From Halobacillus sp. A1 (GTDB lineage: Bacteria > Bacillota > Bacilli > Bacillales > Halobacillaceae), in contig NZ_JAIZEN010000006.1 in assembly GCF_024189295.1 (NCBI RefSeq), forward strand, positions 1 to 64,000: a DNA stretch of 64,000 nucleotides, in the 5' to 3' direction. The translations under genes were made by a program, and so were the position numbers. The first letter of the stretch is position 1, and every line of letters starts with the position of its first letter. The notes beneath the pieces were generated by a model that worked only from the letters and a program-made list of their open reading frames with translations, did no database searches and was not told the DNA's origin. Below are positions 22,680-33,260 of the stretch, piece after piece.

Positions 22680-24266
22680 CTAAAGATATTTATAAGCTTT
22701 CAAAGTTAGAAACTCAGCAAATTCATCTTCTTCGATCAGTTCTTTAAATATCTGGGAAGCTTGATGGTAATGACCATTGTTATACTGTTGCTCCCCAACT
22801 ACCTGCTTAATTTTCGCCATTTCCTCTTCTAAAATATCCTGCACTAGCTCTAAAGTAATGTCTTCTCCCTCGATTTTTCCTTGAGGGTGGCGAATCCAAT
22901 GCCATACTTGAGCCCTTGATATTTCCGCAGTCGCTGCATCTTCCATAAGATTATGAATTGGTGCCGCTCCTTTCCCGCCGAGCCATGAGGCAATATAAAG
23001 AATACCTACATTGATATTCGTACGGAGACCATGTTCCGTTATTTCTCCTTCTGGCACTTCCACTAACTGCTCAGCAGTCACATGAACATCATTTCGCTTT
23101 TTAGATATTTGGTTCGCTTCCGGCATACCTGTGTTAAATACTTCCATCGCTGTCCCCACCATGCCCGGGTGGGCGACCCACGTCCCGTCGTGGCCATCCC
23201 TAACCTCACGATGCTTATCTGCCATCACTTTTTCGAACGCGGATTCATTTTTTTCAGGGTCGTTTTTAACAGGGATTTGTGCTGCCATGCCGCCCATCGC
23301 ATGTATACCTCGCTTATGACACGTTTTAATAACGAGTTGAGAATACGCTCGCATAAACGGGACTTCCATCGTCACCTGGGATCTGTCCGGTAAGATCATG
23401 TTCGGATCCTGACGGAACATTTTCAAATAACTGAAAATATAATCCCACCTTCCACAATTCAGTCCAGCTGAATGTTCTTTCAACTCGTAGAGAATTTCAT
23501 CCATTTCAAAAGCTGCCGGCAATGTTTCCAGTAAGACAGTCGCCTTAATAGTACCTTGAGGTATTTTCAAATAGTTTTGAGCCTCTATAAAAATTTCATT
23601 CCATAGTTTAGCTTCTTCGTGGTGTTCTAACTTTGGAAGATAAAAATAGGGACCAGATCCGTTTTTCATCAACGTTTTTGCATTGTGGAAAAAATATAAC
23701 CCAAAATCAACAATGCTTGCTGAAATAGGTTCACCATTTACAGTTAAGTACTTTTCTACTAGGTGCCATCCTCGTGGACGGACCTTTAGTACAGCTGGGT
23801 TATCATTCAACTGGTACAGTTTTCCATCAGGGTTCTTGAAATCGATTTTTCGGTCTACTGCATCTCTTAAATTAACTTGGCCGTTCATGTTGTTTTCCCA
23901 ACTTGGGGAGTTAGCATCTTCAAAGTCAGCCATGAATACTTTCGCTCCAGAGTTCAAACCATTGATCACCATTTTTCTATCTACAGGACCCGTTATTTCT
24001 ACTCTACGATCTTTAAGGTCCTCAGGTATAGAAGCTACCCTCCAATCTCCTTCTCGTATACCTTTCGTGTCTTCTTTGAAATCAAGCTTTTGTCCTTCGT
24101 TCAACTGCTGTTGAATCTCAAGACGTCTGGTCAGCAGTTTCTTTCTTTTTGACTCGAATTTAGTATGAAGATGCTCTATAAACACTAGAGCATCTTCAGT
24201 TAAAATCTCCTCAAACTGTTTGTTCATTGAACCCTTGATTTGAATTCCCTTAGTTTCTGTTCTCAT
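22680..24266 (-). CDS. aceB: Malate synthase A
   Basis: This 528-residue enzyme condenses glyoxylate with acetyl-CoA to malate. It is a type A malate synthase by length and motifs: KVFMADFEDANSPSWEN, LKVRPRGWHLVEKY, LETLPAAFEMDEILYELKEH and GLNCGRWDYIFSYLK. With aceA it allows growth on acetate, fatty acids or other C2 sources. AAGGGTGG lies 7 nt before ATG 24266. A palindrome TGTTATATAACAG 45 bp upstream is repeated in front of the next two genes. Confidence 0.97.
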   Translation of the reverse strand: MRTETKGIQIKGSMNKQFEEILTEDALVFIEHLHTKFESKRKKLLTRRLEIQQQLNEGQKLDFKEDTKGIREGDWRVASIPEDLKDRRVEITGPVDRKMVINGLNSGAKVFMADFEDANSPSWENNMNGQVNLRDAVDRKIDFKNPDGKLYQLNDNPAVLKVRPRGWHLVEKYLTVNGEPISASIVDFGLYFFHNAKTLMKNGSGPYFYLPKLEHHEEAKLWNEIFIEAQNYLKIPQGTIKATVLLETLPAAFEMDEILYELKEHSAGLNCGRWDYIFSYLKMFRQDPNMILPDRSQVTMEVPFMRAYSQLVIKTCHKRGIHAMGGMAAQIPVKNDPEKNESAFEKVMADKHREVRDGHDGTWVAHPGMVGTAMEVFNTGMPEANQISKKRNDVHVTAEQLVEVPEGEITEHGLRTNINVGILYIASWLGGKGAAPIHNLMEDAATAEISRAQVWHWIRHPQGKIEGEDITLELVQDILEEEMAKIKQVVGEQQYNNGHYHQASQIFKELIEEDEFAEFLTLKAYKYL

Positions 24267-24310
24267 TTACAAACCACCCTTGTTATATATTAATAAGCCA
24301 TTACACTTTA

Positions 24311-24323
24311 TGTTATATAACAG
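24311..24323. promoter_or_regulatory. Palindrome upstream of aceB
   Basis: TGTTATATAACAG contains the perfect palindrome TGTTATATAACA. Near-identical 13-mers recur at 24505, 24671 and 24701, each in front of one of the minus-strand genes here. It is a candidate binding site for one regulator of all three genes. The factor is not identified. Confidence 0.5.
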
Positions 24324-24334
24324 ATTTCACATAA

Positions 24335-24460
24335 CTATTCTTCTGTTTTTGCAAGACAGCGATTACATTCCATCATATACGTGAAGTTGCTGCCTTCTAC
24401 TTCTGTTCCACACTCCGGACAAGGTATCCCTGCAGTTCTTCTTGTTTGGTTGGTTTTCAT
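24335..24460 (-). CDS. Zinc-ribbon miniprotein, copy A
   Basis: This 41-residue protein begins MKTNQTRRTAGIPCPECGTE and ends YMMECNRCLAKTEE. The CPEC and CNRC knuckles form a likely zinc ribbon. It resembles, loosely, the YhfH-like miniproteins of Bacillus. GAGGAGG lies 8 nt before ATG 24460. It differs from copy B, 194 bp away, at only three residues (A/V10, S/G24, F/Y26). It lies directly upstream of aceB, in the same direction. The function is unknown. Confidence 0.75.
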   Translation of the reverse strand: MKTNQTRRTAGIPCPECGTEVEGSNFTYMMECNRCLAKTEE

Positions 24461-24504
24461 TTTCTTTTCCTCCTCTTTTTATATGAGATTTAATATTTGC
24501 TTAT

Positions 24505-24517
24505 TGTTATAAAACAG
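24505..24517. promoter_or_regulatory. Palindrome upstream of miniprotein copy A
   Basis: TGTTATAAAACAG differs from the aceB-proximal copy at one base. It lies 45 bp upstream of the copy A start codon. Confidence 0.45.
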
Positions 24518-24528
24518 TTGTTACATAA

Positions 24529-24654
24529 CTATTCTTCTGTTTTTGCAAGACAACGGTTACATTCCATCATATACGTGTAATTGCCACCTTCTACTTCTGT
24601 TCCACACTCCGGACAAGGTATCCCTACAGTTCTTCTTGTTTGGTTCGTTTTCAT
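24529..24654 (-). CDS. Zinc-ribbon miniprotein, copy B
   Basis: This 41-residue near-twin of the adjacent gene begins MKTNQTRRTVGIPCPECGTE and ends YMMECNRCLAKTEE, with both cysteine pairs intact. Base-level identity with copy A extends through the ribosome site (AAAGAGGAGGA) and the T-rich leader. So the duplicated unit is about 194 bp and includes regulatory sequence. The duplication looks recent, but the amino acid differences are conservative, so both copies are probably used. Confidence 0.75.
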   Translation of the reverse strand: MKTNQTRRTVGIPCPECGTEVEGGNYTYMMECNRCLAKTEE

Positions 24655-24670
24655 ATTCTTCTCCTCCTCT

Positions 24671-24713
24671 TTTTATATAACAGATTAATTATTTACTAGC
24701 TGTTATAAAACAG
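24671..24713. promoter_or_regulatory. Pair of palindromes upstream of miniprotein copy B
   Basis: TTTTATATAACAG (24671-24683) and TGTTATAAAACAG (24701-24713) match the 13-mers at 24311 and 24505. The two lie 30 bp apart centre to centre, about three DNA turns, which suggests co-operative binding. Beyond them, 24714-24883 holds no recognisable feature. Confidence 0.45.
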
Positions 24714-24883
24714 TTTACGATTGATAATCTATAATTGCAACCCTAAATTTTAATTTTTTTGACAATTAATTCTAGAATGCAGTGATGGTGCGTTTTAAAG
24801 CAGTAAATTTTTTCAATAATTACATAGGTACTTGAAAATCGAGCCCATTACTATTCAATAAAAGAAAGACTCCATAATAAAAA

Positions 24884-24905
24884 GCCCGCCTGTAACAGAG
24901 GCGGG
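24884..24905 (-). terminator. Terminator of the aldo/keto reductase gene
   Basis: GCCCGCCT and AGGCGGGC pair around a 6-nt loop, followed on the minus strand by a T run, 13 bp past the stop codon. Confidence 0.88.
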
Positions 24906-24918
24906 CCATATACATATA

Positions 24919-25848
24919 TTACTTAAAAATTCCATCGATTTTTTTGATATCATCATTCGTCAATTCGACGTCTAAAGTACGCAGGTTATCTACGACTTGT
25001 TCTTTTCGTTTCGCTCCCGGAATGACAGCGTCCACTGACTCTCTGGTCAAGTACCACGCAAGCACGACATGAGCTGTTTCCACTCCTTTGGAATCTGCGA
25101 TTTCCCGTACCCGTTCAACTTTTTCCAAGTTACGTTTGAATCGTTCTCCTTGGAATTCTGGATTTTTTGCACGAATATTATCAAAAGTTGTATTCTCATC
25201 ATATTTTCCTGCAAGTAACCCAGAAGCCAATGGAAAATAAGGGACAAATGATATTTGATTGGCAGCTGTATAAGGCAGCATTTCCTTTTCAGCTTCCCGA
25301 TTCAATAAATTGTATTCTGATTGTATAACATCGACATGACCATCTTTATTCGCTTCCTTCAATTGCTCTAAAGAAAAGTTGGAGACACCGATAGAACGAA
25401 TTTTCCCTGCATCTTTTAAATCTTTCAAAGCTCCGACTGCTTCATCTTTTGGAGTCTCTTCATCAGGAAAGTGAATGTAAAATAAATCAATGTAGTCCGT
25501 TCCGAGGCGACGCAAACTTTGATCCACCGATTCCTTCAGAAAGTCTGGAGAATTGTTGAACACGACATCATCACCCTTGAATTGATGAGCTCCTTTTGTA
25601 GCAAGGACAATCTCATGTCGTCTTCCATATTCCTTCATTACTTGACCTACAAGTTCTTCAGAACGCTCCGGACCATAAATGAAAGCCGTATCAAGAAAGG
25701 TCATTCCATTCTCAAGTGCCGTTCTTACTACGCTTTTTCCCGCTTCTTCATCTAGATTCGGATAAATATTATGACCACCGACCGCATTCGTTCCTAACCC
25801 AATAGGATTTACTTCAATATTTGATTGTCCAAGAGTTGTCCGTTTCAT
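24919..25848 (-). CDS. Aldo/keto reductase
   Basis: This 309-residue protein is an NADPH-dependent AKR of the IolS/YhdN type. The catalytic tetrad is visible: Asp and Tyr in [18 protein letters not shown], Lys in IVLATKG and His in LFYIHFPD. The C-terminal cofactor segment [20 protein letters not shown] is intact. The start is ATG 25848, 7 nt after a GGGATGG-like site. It is a single gene. The substrate is unknown; such enzymes reduce aldehydes or ketosugars and are often stress-induced. Confidence 0.9.
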   Translation of the reverse strand: MKRTTLGQSNIEVNPIGLGTNAVGGHNIYPNLDEEAGKSVVRTALENGMTFLDTAFIYGPERSEELVGQVMKEYGRRHEIVLATKGAHQFKGDDVVFNNSPDFLKESVDQSLRRLGTDYIDLFYIHFPDEETPKDEAVGALKDLKDAGKIRSIGVSNFSLEQLKEANKDGHVDVIQSEYNLLNREAEKEMLPYTAANQISFVPYFPLASGLLAGKYDENTTFDNIRAKNPEFQGERFKRNLEKVERVREIADSKGVETAHVVLAWYLTRESVDAVIPGAKRKEQVVDNLRTLDVELTNDDIKKIDGIFK

Positions 25849-26030
25849 CAAGAATCCATCCCTTTCATAAGTGTAAGTCACACAGTACCTTACCACAATA
25901 TGGATATCTGAAACTACCCGGTAAATACAAGACTTAAATCTATTAAAAATAAAGATTATTTCACAATATGGCAGAATACTTTAATACTCAGATTCGAGAT
26001 AACCTGGGTTCGTTGCCGCATTGAGATTTA

Positions 26031-26155
26031 GGTGTGGTTGGGAAGCTACTCGCTTTCCTGTGGGGGAAGTGGCGAGCTTCCTCGGGCTTTTCAGCCCTGT
26101 GGGATCTCGCCTACATCCTTTTCCCACGGGAGTCTCGCAGCTTCCCAACCACACC
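26031..26155. repeat. GC-rich palindromic intergenic repeat (R4, intact)
   Basis: The 125-bp element has perfect 17-bp terminal inverted arms, GGTGTGGTTGGGAAGCT and its complement. Internal smaller hairpins include GGGCTTTTCAGCCC. The left flank (TCGAGATAACCTGGGTTCG at about 25994) matches the flank of copy R2, so the repeated unit is longer than the palindrome. The gap 25849-27016 contains this copy, R5 and no gene. Confidence 0.75.
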
Positions 26156-26619
26156 AATCGATAGGAGATGAACGAACCCCCTTATACAGTTCTTTGAATT
26201 ATCTTTATCTCCGCCAACACATTCCTAAAATCCCTAACTTAAAACGGGACTGATCTAAGAAATGAGAAGCAGAAACTCCCTTGTACCAACGCTTGCAGAA
26301 TAATTCAACCGGTTGTTTTTTAAAAAACTAACTATCCAATAGGCTTTTCATTTACATGAAAGTAAGCTAGAAATGAACCCGTTTTGCAAGAAGGAGCGTC
26401 TTCTTTATCCCTGTCCAGTGAGAATATTGTGCTCCACATCAAGGTGTTCAACATGGACCGCATGTTTATGACAATCAGCATACTAACATACTTGTTTGTT
26501 TTTTGATGAAGCGATTGTTTATGGGAATAAACCGCTCAATATCAAGCTTTTATCATAACTGTAGCGCAGCAGCATCTGTCATACTGAAATCGGCGTTTCC
26601 GTACCCCTTAATCATCGCA

Positions 26620-26740
26620 AAGAGCTCCGGGAAATCGCGAGACTCCTGTGGGAAGAGAGTGCTTGGTGAGACCCCGGAGAGCGAAGCTCGAGGAGGCTCA
26701 CTGCGCTCCCACGGAAAGGGAGTGATTTCCCGGAGCTCTT
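26620..26740. repeat. GC-rich palindromic intergenic repeat (R5, intact)
   Basis: The 121-bp element has perfect 17-bp terminal arms, AAGAGCTCCGGGAAATC and its complement. Its interior GAGACTCC, GTGAGACCCCGGAGAGCGAAG and CTCACTGCGCTCCC follows the plan of R4 with different sequence in the arms. One half is duplicated at 291-357. Its right flank (TCTCGAAACTGAGTCTTCCA) is shared with copies near 7031 and 56524. Confidence 0.75.
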
Positions 26741-26984
26741 CCCTCTGTTAAACATAGCGGAAACAACAGTCCAAGCATCTCGAAACTGAGTCTTCCACTA
26801 AAGGGAGCTTATATGATAATCAACATTGAAATTTAATAAAGGAAAAAACGAATAGACGACGCTTAAACGTTCCTCCACCTAAAAGCGAGTATTTTTCTAT
26901 CTTCACGAAAATGTTTGAATTAAAGTTTTCCTCGTAAGTGATTCGCTTAAAAACCCTCAAGGAAATTTATTTTTTAAATAAAAA

Positions 26985-27010
26985 AGGGGGCCTCCTTATG
27001 AGGTCCCCTT
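26985..27010 (-). terminator. Terminator of ilvD
   Basis: AAGGGGaCCTC and GAGGcCCCCTT pair with one mismatch around ATAAG on the minus strand, followed by TTTTTT. It begins 6 bp after the ilvD stop codon. Confidence 0.88.
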
Positions 27011-27016
27011 GTAAGT

Positions 27017-28708
27017 TTATTCTTCAAGATCCGTAACTGCACCTTTAGCAGAAGAAGAGACGAGACGTGTATACTTCGCAAGCATACCTCTCTTATGTCT
27101 AGGTTCAGGTTGAACCCATTCTTTTCGCCGCTTATCAAGCTCATCGTCAGTAACATCGAAATTGATTTGCTGTGTTTCACTATCAATGGTAATAGTATCT
27201 CCTTCTTGCAGCAATCCGACTGGTCCGCCGACAAAGGCTTCTGGAGCTACGTGTCCAATGACAAACCCGTGCGATCCTCCTGAGAATCGGCCATCAGTCA
27301 ATAAAGCCACTTTACCGCCCAGTCCTTTTCCTACGATCATTGCTGTAATGGAAAGCATTTCAGGCATCCCTGGTCCACCTTTAGGGCCGACATTACGAAT
27401 AACGACGACATCGCCTTCTTTCACTTTGTTGTCCACAATAGCAGTGGTAGCTTCCGCTTCACTGTCGAATACGCGTGCCGGGCCTTCAAAGCGGCTTGCT
27501 TTTTGTCCGGACATTTTCGCTACAGCACCTTCAGGAGCAAGGTTACCGCGCAAGAGAACAAGTGGACCATTCGGTTTGATTGGCTCATCAAAAGGTACAA
27601 TGACCTTCTGCCCTTCTTTTAACGGTTCCGCTTCCGCCAAGTTTTCAGCTAACGTTTTCCCAGTTACAGTCAAACAATCTCCGTGAAGAAGTCCTTGTTC
27701 GTGTAGCAGCTTCATGACAGCCGGAACTCCACCGCTCTCGTATAAATCCTGCATGACATATTTACCGCTCGGTTTCATATCTGCAATGTGAGGGACATTT
27801 TGACGCACTCGCTCAAAATCATCAAGCGATAGATCTACACCGGCAGAATGAGCCATTGCTGTTAAATGTAAAAATGCATTCGTGGACCCGCCTAAAGCCA
27901 TGACTACAGTTATAGCATTTTCAAACGCTTGCTTTGTCATGATATCGCTTGGATAAATCTCTTCCTCAAGTAAATTAATGACCATTTCACCAGCTTGTTC
28001 ACACTCTTTTTCTTTATAGTCGTTAACAGCTGGAGTTGAAGAAGAACCAGGAATACTCATTCCCAGTGCTTCAACAGCTGAAGCCATGGTATTCGCTGTG
28101 TACATTCCGCCGCATGCTCCAGCCCCAGGACACGCATGACACTCTACGTTGTGTAATTCTTCTTCATTTATATTTCCTTCATGATATTGCCCTACAGCTT
28201 CGAAGGAAGATACAATATCAATATCTTTCCCATTCAATTTTCCAGGCTGTATCGTGCCGCCATATACGTAAACGGCAGGAACATTCATCCGGCTGATGGC
28301 CATTAAGCATCCTGGTGTGGTTTTATCACATCCTCCAATTGCTACGACACCGTCCAGTCGTTCTGCGTTGGTGACCGTCTCAATTGAATCAGCGATAATC
28401 TCACGGCTCGGTAAGGAATAATGCATTCCTTCATGCCCCATCGCAATTCCGTCAGAAACGGTTATCGTACTAAAAATCATTGGAGCACCGCCATTATTGG
28501 CGGCACCAGATTTTGCATGCCGGGCCAAATCATCTATATGTACGTTACATGGTGTTACCTCGCTCCATGTGCTCGCAATACCGATCATTGGTTTCTTGAA
28601 ATCTTCATCCTTAAATCCTACAGCTCGCAGCATCGAACGGTTAGGGACTCGGTTCACACCTTCACTGATGACTTTACTTCTGATTCTCAAGTCTTTTTTC
28701 TCGTCCAC
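27017..28708 (-). CDS. ilvD: Dihydroxy-acid dehydratase
   Basis: This 563-residue Fe-S dehydratase of the IlvD/Edd family makes the 2-oxo acids for valine, isoleucine and leucine synthesis. Cluster ligands lie in [11 protein letters not shown] and [13 protein letters not shown], and [10 protein letters not shown] and [14 protein letters not shown] are intact signatures. GTG 28708 is preferred because AAGGAAGG lies 9 nt upstream; the ATG at 28717 abuts that site. The gene stands alone, without the other ilv/leu genes, and I see no T-box in the 296 bp between it and murB. Confidence 0.95.
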   Translation of the reverse strand: MDEKKDLRIRSKVISEGVNRVPNRSMLRAVGFKDEDFKKPMIGIASTWSEVTPCNVHIDDLARHAKSGAANNGGAPMIFSTITVSDGIAMGHEGMHYSLPSREIIADSIETVTNAERLDGVVAIGGCDKTTPGCLMAISRMNVPAVYVYGGTIQPGKLNGKDIDIVSSFEAVGQYHEGNINEEELHNVECHACPGAGACGGMYTANTMASAVEALGMSIPGSSSTPAVNDYKEKECEQAGEMVINLLEEEIYPSDIMTKQAFENAITVVMALGGSTNAFLHLTAMAHSAGVDLSLDDFERVRQNVPHIADMKPSGKYVMQDLYESGGVPAVMKLLHEQGLLHGDCLTVTGKTLAENLAEAEPLKEGQKVIVPFDEPIKPNGPLVLLRGNLAPEGAVAKMSGQKASRFEGPARVFDSEAEATTAIVDNKVKEGDVVVIRNVGPKGGPGMPEMLSITAMIVGKGLGGKVALLTDGRFSGGSHGFVIGHVAPEAFVGGPVGLLQEGDTITIDSETQQINFDVTDDELDKRRKEWVQPEPRHKRGMLAKYTRLVSSSAKGAVTDLEE

Positions 28709-29004
28709 TATTCTCATCCTTCCTTATATGAAATGCATGGTTTAATTTGAATAAAAACATCCACTTACAATGATGATACAGATTTACGACAGGGTTCGCA
28801 ATCAATTTTCTGAATATAAGGAACTTTCCTGTTAATATAGCGCTTTCAAAACAAATGTAACTTTTTTCAAAAAATCCATATAATATAATAAATTGCATAT
28901 ACTTGCTCTTTTATATACTTAAAATTTGTTAAAATGCTTTGATTCCTCCGCTTTTTGTTATACACTTCAATAATGAAGATAACTATTTTATAGGAATGGT
29001 GTGC

Positions 29005-29928
29005 ATGAATAACAAACAAAAAATTTACGATACGTTATTAGAATTAGTGAAAAAAGATAATGTAAAAGTTGATGAATTACTAAAAAATCATTTATATACG
29101 AAGCTTGGAGGCAGAGCGGATTTTTTCATAACACCTACCAGTTTTGAAGAGATTCAAAAAGTCGTGAAATTTTCAAATGAAGAAAATATCCCTTTTATGC
29201 TGCTAGGAAATGGTTCGAACTTGATCATTAAAGACGGAGGAATCCGCGGAATCATTATAAGCTTGAAACAGCTGAACGACATCTCAACAGACGGAACAAC
29301 TGTAGTTGCTCAAAGCGGTGCAAGAATCATTGACGCTTCTTACCATGCCTTAAATGAAAAGTTATCGGGTCTGGAATTTGCCTGCGGCATCCCCGGGACT
29401 GTCGGAGGGGCTTTATACATGAACGCTGGTGCTTACGGTGGAGAGATCAAAGACGTGCTTGACTACGCATATGTGATTGATAAACACGGTGAATTAGTCA
29501 AACGCCTCGCTTCCGACCTGGAACTCGACTATCGAACGAGTAATATCGAAAAAAATAAGGACATCGTCATTGAAGCCACATTCAGCTTGAAGCCTGCTAA
29601 GTATGAGGACATTAAAGAGGTAATGGATGACCTGACTTATAAAAGAGAATCAAAACAACCTTTAGAATATCCATCATGCGGAAGTGTTTTTAAAAGGCCA
29701 CCAGGCTATTTTGCTGGAAAACTTATTCAGGATAGCCAGTTACAAGGTGCAACGATCGGCGGAGCGGAAGTATCTACTAAGCATGCTGGTTTCATTGTGA
29801 ATAAAAATAACGCAACGACATCCGACTATATTTCTTTGATTGAACACGTCCAAAAGACAGTCAAAGAAAAATTCGGAGTTGATTTGGAGAGAGAAGTACG
29901 GATTATCGGCGAAGACCTTCCTTCATAA
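29005..29928 (+). CDS. murB: UDP-N-acetylenolpyruvoylglucosamine reductase
   Basis: This 307-residue FAD enzyme reduces UDP-GlcNAc-enolpyruvate to UDP-MurNAc in peptidoglycan synthesis. The FAD-binding segment [37 protein letters not shown] and the catalytic [13 protein letters not shown] place it in the MurB group lacking the Tyr-loop (type II). Start ATG 29005 lies after TAGGA; a longer frame from 28939 has no ribosome site. It is monocistronic and divergent from ilvD. Confidence 0.95.
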   Translation: MNNKQKIYDTLLELVKKDNVKVDELLKNHLYTKLGGRADFFITPTSFEEIQKVVKFSNEENIPFMLLGNGSNLIIKDGGIRGIIISLKQLNDISTDGTTVVAQSGARIIDASYHALNEKLSGLEFACGIPGTVGGALYMNAGAYGGEIKDVLDYAYVIDKHGELVKRLASDLELDYRTSNIEKNKDIVIEATFSLKPAKYEDIKEVMDDLTYKRESKQPLEYPSCGSVFKRPPGYFAGKLIQDSQLQGATIGGAEVSTKHAGFIVNKNNATTSDYISLIEHVQKTVKEKFGVDLEREVRIIGEDLPS

Positions 29929-29931
29929 TTA

Positions 29932-29967
29932 AAATACCCATTCCTTTGCAAGGGAATGGGTATTTTT
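29932..29967 (+). terminator. Terminator of murB
   Basis: AAATACCCATTCC and GGAATGGGTATTT form a perfect stem followed by TT, 4 bp past the murB stop codon. Confidence 0.9.
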
Positions 29968-30040
29968 ATGTCCAATGTCAGTCAACCACCCTTTCTTTTA
30001 TCCATCCTGCTCATAGTATAAATAAAAGGGGGGATTTTGA

Positions 30041-30316
30041 TTGACTGCTTACGATAATTACAAAAAAATATATGAACTGGAAGAGGAAGTTACACGATTA
30101 AAAGAACAGCTTCAGCAGAACTCTAATAGTGTTGGAGGAAGCAATACTTCCAAAGAAGAAGATAGTAATACCGACCATTTACTTTTCTTGATCGTATTTT
30201 TGGTTTTATATAACCTGGACTCCAACACAGTTTTTAGTCTTCTCAACAATAATAATGACTTACTAGGGGAAGCATCAAAACTATTTGACACTCTAATAGA
30301 TACTGACACCATCTAA
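30041..30316 (+). CDS. Hypothetical 91-residue protein with coiled coil and hydrophobic segment
   Basis: The N-terminal part is a heptad-like coiled coil (KKIYELEEEVTRLKEQLQQN). A polar Ser/Asn stretch follows, then one hydrophobic segment (LLFLIVFLVLYNL) that could be a membrane anchor. The tail is Asn/Asp-rich (SLLNNNNDLLGEASKLFDTL). I recognise no family. The start is TTG 30041, 7 nt after GGGGGG. The convergent terminator at 30330 closes it. The polar coiled-coil plus hydrophobic-segment plan recalls the small genes at 32925-33457, but there is no clear homology. Confidence 0.55.
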   Translation: MTAYDNYKKIYELEEEVTRLKEQLQQNSNSVGGSNTSKEEDSNTDHLLFLIVFLVLYNLDSNTVFSLLNNNNDLLGEASKLFDTLIDTDTI

Positions 30317-30329
30317 TTACCCGTTTTAA

Positions 30330-30360
30330 AAAGAGCAGCCGATACCATCGACTGCTCTTT
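30330..30360. terminator. Bidirectional terminator between the small gene and glpK
   Basis: AAAGAGCAG-c-CGAT pairs with ATCG-a-CTGCTCTTT around ACC, between convergent genes. Confidence 0.85.
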
Positions 30361-30366
30361 CGTCTA

Positions 30367-31875
<1,509 letters not shown>

Positions 31876-31886
31876 TTATTATATAT

Positions 31887-32717
31887 TTAGACTACTTTTT
31901 CTTCGATTTGATCGGCTGGTGTATGATCTTTTTTAAGCTCTGATGAAGCTGCTCCTAGTAGAATACCAGCAACGATAATACTCATCACCCAAAACAGCGC
32001 ACTAAAGTTCCCTAGGAACAGGGCATTGTAAAATACAGCACCATAAATTCCTCCAAGAATCGGTCCTACAATCGGAATCCATGCATATCCCCAGTCGGAT
32101 CCGCCTTTACCTGGAATAGGAAGAAGGGCGTGTGCAATTCTTGGTCCCAAATCTCGCGCAGGGTTAATCGCATAACCAGTAGCGCCGCCTAAGGACATCC
32201 CAATCGCTATAATCAATGCACCGACAATAAGCGGGTTCAAACCGTCAGTAAATTCATTCGCACCAATGAATAGTAAACCCATTAATAAAACAAACGTTCC
32301 GACCATTTCACTGACTAAGTTTGAAAAAGGACTTCTTACTGCAGGGTCGGTTGAAAACACTGCTAATTTCGCTCCTTGATCTTTTGTTTTCTTCCAATGT
32401 GGTAAGTAGTTGAAAAATACGATAACTCCTCCAATGAAAGCTCCAATCATTTGAGCGGTAACGTACAGAGGAACTTTAGCCCATTCAAATTCGCCGATAG
32501 CTGCAAATCCTATGGTCACTGCCGGGTTGATATGCGCACCAGAAAAATTACCTACTGCATATACACCCATCGCAACTGCTAGTCCCCATCCGATCGTGAT
32601 GACGACCCATCCGGCCCCTTCAGCTTTAGAATCCTTTAGTACGACTCCTCCGACGACTCCTCCCCCGAAAATAATGAGAATCATCGTCCCGATCAATTCT
32701 GCAGCAAATTCCGACAT
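31887..32717 (-). CDS. glpF: Glycerol uptake facilitator
   Basis: This 276-residue aquaglyceroporin carries the two half-helix motifs AHINPAVTIGF and YAINPARDLGPR. The Asp after the second NPA is the aquaglyceroporin marker that permits glycerol. Six membrane helices are predicted. Start ATG 32717 lies 9 nt after GGAGGAG; the longer frame to 32747 contains that site. It is the first gene of glpF-glpK. glpD and glpP are not in the window. Confidence 0.96.
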   Translation of the reverse strand: MSEFAAELIGTMILIIFGGGVVGGVVLKDSKAEGAGWVVITIGWGLAVAMGVYAVGNFSGAHINPAVTIGFAAIGEFEWAKVPLYVTAQMIGAFIGGVIVFFNYLPHWKKTKDQGAKLAVFSTDPAVRSPFSNLVSEMVGTFVLLMGLLFIGANEFTDGLNPLIVGALIIAIGMSLGGATGYAINPARDLGPRIAHALLPIPGKGGSDWGYAWIPIVGPILGGIYGAVFYNALFLGNFSALFWVMSIIVAGILLGAASSELKKDHTPADQIEEKVV

Positions 32718-32764
32718 GATTTTTTTCTCCTCCTTTTTCCCAGTCAACTATGTTACTACAAAAA

Positions 32765-32823
32765 AGACCCACACTAAATTAAAGTACTCCGCGCATATGC
32801 AGTACTAAATCTCGTGTGAGTCT
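32765..32823 (-). promoter_or_regulatory. glpFK leader terminator, GlpP-type antitermination site
   Basis: On the minus strand AGACTCACAC and GTGTGGGTCT pair around an inner AGTACT/AGTACT stem, and TTTTTT follows. The hairpin lies between the promoter and glpF, where Bacillus glp operons carry the terminator relieved by the antiterminator GlpP with glycerol 3-phosphate. Confidence 0.8.
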
Positions 32824-32858
32824 CCGTATCTCCGTCACATAGTTAACTTGTTGTAATC

Positions 32859-32887
32859 AATTTAACTCATTTTGAAAACGCTGTCAA
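32859..32887 (-). promoter_or_regulatory. glpFK promoter with overlapping cre site
   Basis: On the minus strand TTGACA (32887-32882) and TAAATT (32864-32859) are separated by 17 bp. The 14-mer TGAAAACGCTGTCA (32873-32886, plus strand) fits the cre consensus TGWNANCGNTNWCA and covers the -35 box. CcpA with HPr-Ser-P or Crh-Ser-P would repress glycerol uptake when better sugars are present. Confidence 0.8.
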
Positions 32888-32924
32888 TAGTAAGTAGATT
32901 ATAAGGAATCGTGGAATGTTCTAA

Positions 32925-33224
32925 TCAAGAATTTTTTAGTAATTTTGTAAGCTTTGTATATTGAGCTCGAATTTCACTCATTTGATTTTTCAATTCCTGG
33001 ACTTGATTATTAAATTTGTAAACTTCATGTACAAGATTGTCTGACCTTTCAGCATTCCTAACATTATATTTCTGATCAATAGTTTCACTACCTTTAATGA
33101 GTGATTCTGTTTCAATGCTCTTCTCTTCTGCTATGCCTTGAGAGCTATCTGTACTCTCTAAACCCTCAATTAAATTGGATGCAAAATCGACTATACTATT
33201 CAGTTGAAAATTATCGTTTTTCAC
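32925..33224 (-). CDS. Hypothetical 99-residue coiled-coil protein
   Basis: This acidic protein ends in a coiled coil (YKFNNQVQELKNQMSEIRAQ and YTKLTKLLKN). I recognise no family, and it has no signal or membrane segment. The start is GTG 33224, 9 nt after AAGGAG, which supports it as a real gene. It lies 83 bp downstream of, and in line with, the 49-residue membrane peptide gene, with a hairpin between them. Confidence 0.55.
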   Translation of the reverse strand: MKNDNFQLNSIVDFASNLIEGLESTDSSQGIAEEKSIETESLIKGSETIDQKYNVRNAERSDNLVHEVYKFNNQVQELKNQMSEIRAQYTKLTKLLKNS

Positions 33225-33260
33225 CTTTATTTACTCCTTTTTTATATAAACTATAAAAGC

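Noticed and set aside
24335-24654. CRISPR-like or satellite repeat
   Set aside because: There are only two units of 194 bp, each a complete small gene; no short regularly spaced repeats or cas genes are present.
28709-29004. Possible T-box or leader in front of ilvD
   Set aside because: No T-box motif, specifier loop or terminator/antiterminator pair could be recognised in the 296 bp.
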